From positions 8,308,001 to 8,372,000 of the forward strand of contig NZ_CP151726.1 of NCBI RefSeq assembly GCF_038443385.1: a DNA stretch of 64,000 nucleotides, written 5' to 3'. Position 1 is the first letter of the stretch, and every line of letters starts with the position of its first letter. This DNA comes from Stieleria varia (GTDB lineage: Bacteria > Planctomycetota > Planctomycetia > Pirellulales > Pirellulaceae). Positions 62,072 to 64,000 of the stretch are shown piece by piece. Below the pieces are notes generated by a model. That model had not been told where the DNA came from, ran no database searches, and saw only the letters and a list, made by a program, of their open reading frames with translations. The position numbers and the translations under genes were made by a program.

Positions 62072-63316
62072 ATGCGAATCCAAATATTCCGAGCCGCCAG
62101 CTTGCAAGCTGCCCTGGAGGAAATCCGCCAGGAGATGGGTCCCGATGCATCGGTGCTGAGAACACGTCAGCGACGTGACGGTTGGATGGGATGGCTGGGA
62201 CGAACGTATGTCGAAGTGACCGCTGGGATCAGCGAAGGAAGCCATGCCCATTGCGACGCATCGTCGCATGAACATTCTCAGCAACAGTCAATCGGTTCCG
62301 GATCGAGTGGCGGCTACGCTGATGGTTTCTCAGGAAACGACTTCGGCAGGGATGTGCTCGGTCCGCTGGATGTGCGTCAAACCAATCCGCGGCTTGATCG
62401 GCTTAGCGATCGTTATCGCGGCCCGGAGACGCTACCGATGTGGGACGCATCTGGCGAGTCGGTCAAACCACGATTGATCGAGCCGGCCCTGCCGCCGCAG
62501 CTCGCCGAGCTGGAGAAGTCTTTGCGAGCGGCCGGTGTGCATGAGACGATCGTATCGCGTTGGATCCGATCCACATGCAGCTTTGCCGCAAATTTGGGAG
62601 ACGATTTCCCCGAGCCATGGCTGGAACACTTACAACGCAGTGTCGCCCGAGAGATCCGCTGGAGCGGACCGATTCGAACGCAACCGGGCAGCCGCCATGT
62701 CGTGGCATTGGTCGGACCCACCGGGGTGGGCAAGACGACGACGGTTGCCAAATTGGCCGCCGGATTTCGTCTGGATTCCAAGCGGCGAGTCGGCCTGCTG
62801 ACGATTGACACCTTTCGCATCGCCGCAGTCGAACAATTGAGATCCTACGCCGACATCATGGACTTGCCGATGCAGGTCGTCGAACAACCCGATCAGATGC
62901 AACCCGCGCTCAAACGTTTGGGCGACGTCGACTTGGTCTTGATCGACACGGCCGGACGTAGCCCGAGAAGCGACAGTCGTATCGAACAATTGGTGGAACT
63001 GCTTCGTTTGGCGGAAGTCGACGAGACGCACTTGGTGCTTAGCGCGACGAGTTCTGCTGCGGTGATCGGCTCCGTCCTGCAAGGATTCTCGCCCGCGCAT
63101 CCCACCTCAGCGATCTTGACCAAGCTCGATGAGACGCCGTGCACTGCCGCAGTGTTGTCAGCGGTGACCGCATCGGCAACGCGTCCAGGCATGCCCTTGA
63201 GTTACATCACCAACGGGCAACAGGTTCCTGATGACATTGCGATCGCGGATGCCACCGCGCTGGTGAGTCGACTGCTGCCTGCACCGGTGTCGTTGCCAGA
63301 CGTAGGGGCGGCGTAG
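62072..63316 (+). CDS. flhF: Flagellar biosynthesis GTPase FlhF
   Basis: SRP-type GTPase that fixes flagellar number and position. 414 aa from ATG 62072 (MRIQIFRAASLQAALEEIRQEMGPDA). The GTPase motifs are GPTGVGKTTTVAKLAA (P-loop), LLTIDTFRIAAVEQLRSYA, VLIDTAGRSPRS and TKLDET. The B domain between 50 and 200 is variable. It follows flhA by 32 bases, so both are likely co-transcribed. Confidence 0.93.
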   Translation: MRIQIFRAASLQAALEEIRQEMGPDASVLRTRQRRDGWMGWLGRTYVEVTAGISEGSHAHCDASSHEHSQQQSIGSGSSGGYADGFSGNDFGRDVLGPLDVRQTNPRLDRLSDRYRGPETLPMWDASGESVKPRLIEPALPPQLAELEKSLRAAGVHETIVSRWIRSTCSFAANLGDDFPEPWLEHLQRSVAREIRWSGPIRTQPGSRHVVALVGPTGVGKTTTVAKLAAGFRLDSKRRVGLLTIDTFRIAAVEQLRSYADIMDLPMQVVEQPDQMQPALKRLGDVDLVLIDTAGRSPRSDSRIEQLVELLRLAEVDETHLVLSATSSAAVIGSVLQGFSPAHPTSAILTKLDETPCTAAVLSAVTASATRPGMPLSYITNGQQVPDDIAIADATALVSRLLPAPVSLPDVGAA

Positions 63317-63513
63317 CAAACGGAATACCAGAGCGAAGAAGGTTTTATGAATTTTCTCGCAAAAAGATTTATCTTGGGCTTAGCAGACGCCCGATACAGA
63401 AACAGTGGAGAGCTACAAACTTTGAAACGGACTTGAGAAGTTTTTTTGAAGTGTAGCTCAGTCAACTTGGAAAACACTTCCGGCAGGACGCCGGCGGATA
63501 CGAATTGGTTCAC

Positions 63514-63518
63514 GGAGG
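63514..63518 (+). promoter_or_regulatory. Ribosome binding site of the sigma factor gene
   Basis: GGAGG 5 bases before ATG 63524, one of the few good Shine-Dalgarno sequences in the window. It decides the start of this gene. Confidence 0.8.
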
Positions 63519-63523
63519 ATTGA

Positions 63524-64000
63524 ATGCCAGCCGCAGTTTCAACGGACGAAGAAATCCTAGAGGTTTGGAAGCAGTTTAAACAAACCGAGAAGGATTCGGC
63601 CGACTACGAACCCCTTCGTAATCGTTTGGTCGAACGCTATATGCCATTGGTTCGCTACAATGGCGAACGCATTTGGCAACGATTACCAGACGGGGTCGAG
63701 TTGGATGACTTGATCAGCGCAGGCATCTTTGGATTGATGGATGCGATTGACGCCTACGACATGGATCGAGGCGTTAAGTTTGAGACCTACTGTGTGCCAC
63801 GGATTCGTGGTGCCATGTTGGACGAACTGCGTACGATGGACTGGGTGCCCCGATTGGTACGTAGCAAGGCCAGCAAGCTGGGTGTTGCTCGCAAGCAATT
63901 GGAGACAAAGTTTGGACGACCACCAACGGTCGCCGAATTGTCGGCCCACATGGAGATCAGCATCAAAGAAGTCGAAAAGATGCAATCCGATGCCAACGCC
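63524..64000 (+). CDS. fliA: RNA polymerase sigma factor FliA/WhiG type, truncated by window end
   Basis: The first 159 residues are present and the frame is open at the edge. MPAAVSTDEEILEVWKQFKQT opens the protein. Region 2 contains LVERYMPLVRYNGERIWQRLP, DLISAGIFGLMDAIDAYD and FETYCVPRIRGAMLDELRTMDWVPR, diagnostic of the sigma28/FliA-WhiG group. Region 3 begins at KFGRPPTVAELSAHM. It probably transcribes late flagellar genes; its neighbours fit. Confidence 0.9.
   Translation, partial: MPAAVSTDEEILEVWKQFKQTEKDSADYEPLRNRLVERYMPLVRYNGERIWQRLPDGVELDDLISAGIFGLMDAIDAYDMDRGVKFETYCVPRIRGAMLDELRTMDWVPRLVRSKASKLGVARKQLETKFGRPPTVAELSAHMEISIKEVEKMQSDANA

Overview
The window looks like a planctomycete chromosome, most likely a Rhodopirellula-type member of the Pirellulaceae. 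This is inferred from gene content: transmembrane Ser/Thr kinases with an APEQ motif, a secreted sulfatase and a formylglycine-enzyme-like protein, a BlaI/BlaR pair whose sensor carries carboxypeptidase-regulatory repeats, ThuA-like and DUF1559-like proteins, small membrane proteins with an NPY motif, weak or absent Shine-Dalgarno sequences, and many dispersed palindromic repeats. No rRNA or tRNA gene was found.

Left arm (1-28.1 kb): ordinary chromosomal genes. These are a Ser/Thr kinase, a broken Uma2-like nuclease, an RTX-repeat protein, a sulfatase, a uronate-isomerase-like protein with a long acidic tail, an HtrA protease, a SUMF1-domain protein, truA, a kinase / FHA protein / flippase cluster, a zinc-ribbon TPR protein, a NYN-domain protein, serC-serA, blaI-blaR and a ThuA protein. 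Several intergenic regions hold MITE-like or palindromic repeats.

Centre (about 28.5-58.6 kb): a large sedentary chromosomal integron. A tyrosine recombinase with the IntI-specific patch (57238-58626, +) is divergent from a leftward array of about 41 attC-like sites, most 88-92 bp long. A strong promoter-like sequence (TTGACG-17 bp-TATTAT, minus strand, 57082-57110) lies between intI and the first cassette and is the likely Pc. About two dozen cassettes carry small minus-strand genes, mostly membrane proteins, lipoproteins and unknowns, plus a superinfection-exclusion-like protein and a HAD-like phosphatase. Toxin-antitoxin genes sit in neighbouring cassettes: a reverse-oriented ParDE pair and a PIN-domain gene with a small partner.

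Two cassette families without convincing ORFs are repeated in the array: alpha (about 335 bp, six copies) and beta (about 130 bp body, five copies). Both carry a sigma70-like promoter motif pointing in the cassette direction, so they may be portable promoter cassettes. Beta also has a changed core triplet (GAT for GTT) at its ends. Three group II introns of the attC-targeting type are inserted in attC sites. One encodes a reverse transcriptase split by an ISKra4-like insertion sequence with clear inverted repeats and an 8-bp target duplication; the other two share the same RT-deletion junction.

Right arm (58.6-64 kb): a repeat-rich intergenic region with a perfect 28-bp-arm hairpin, then the flagellar genes flhA, flhF and a FliA/WhiG-type sigma factor cut by the window end.
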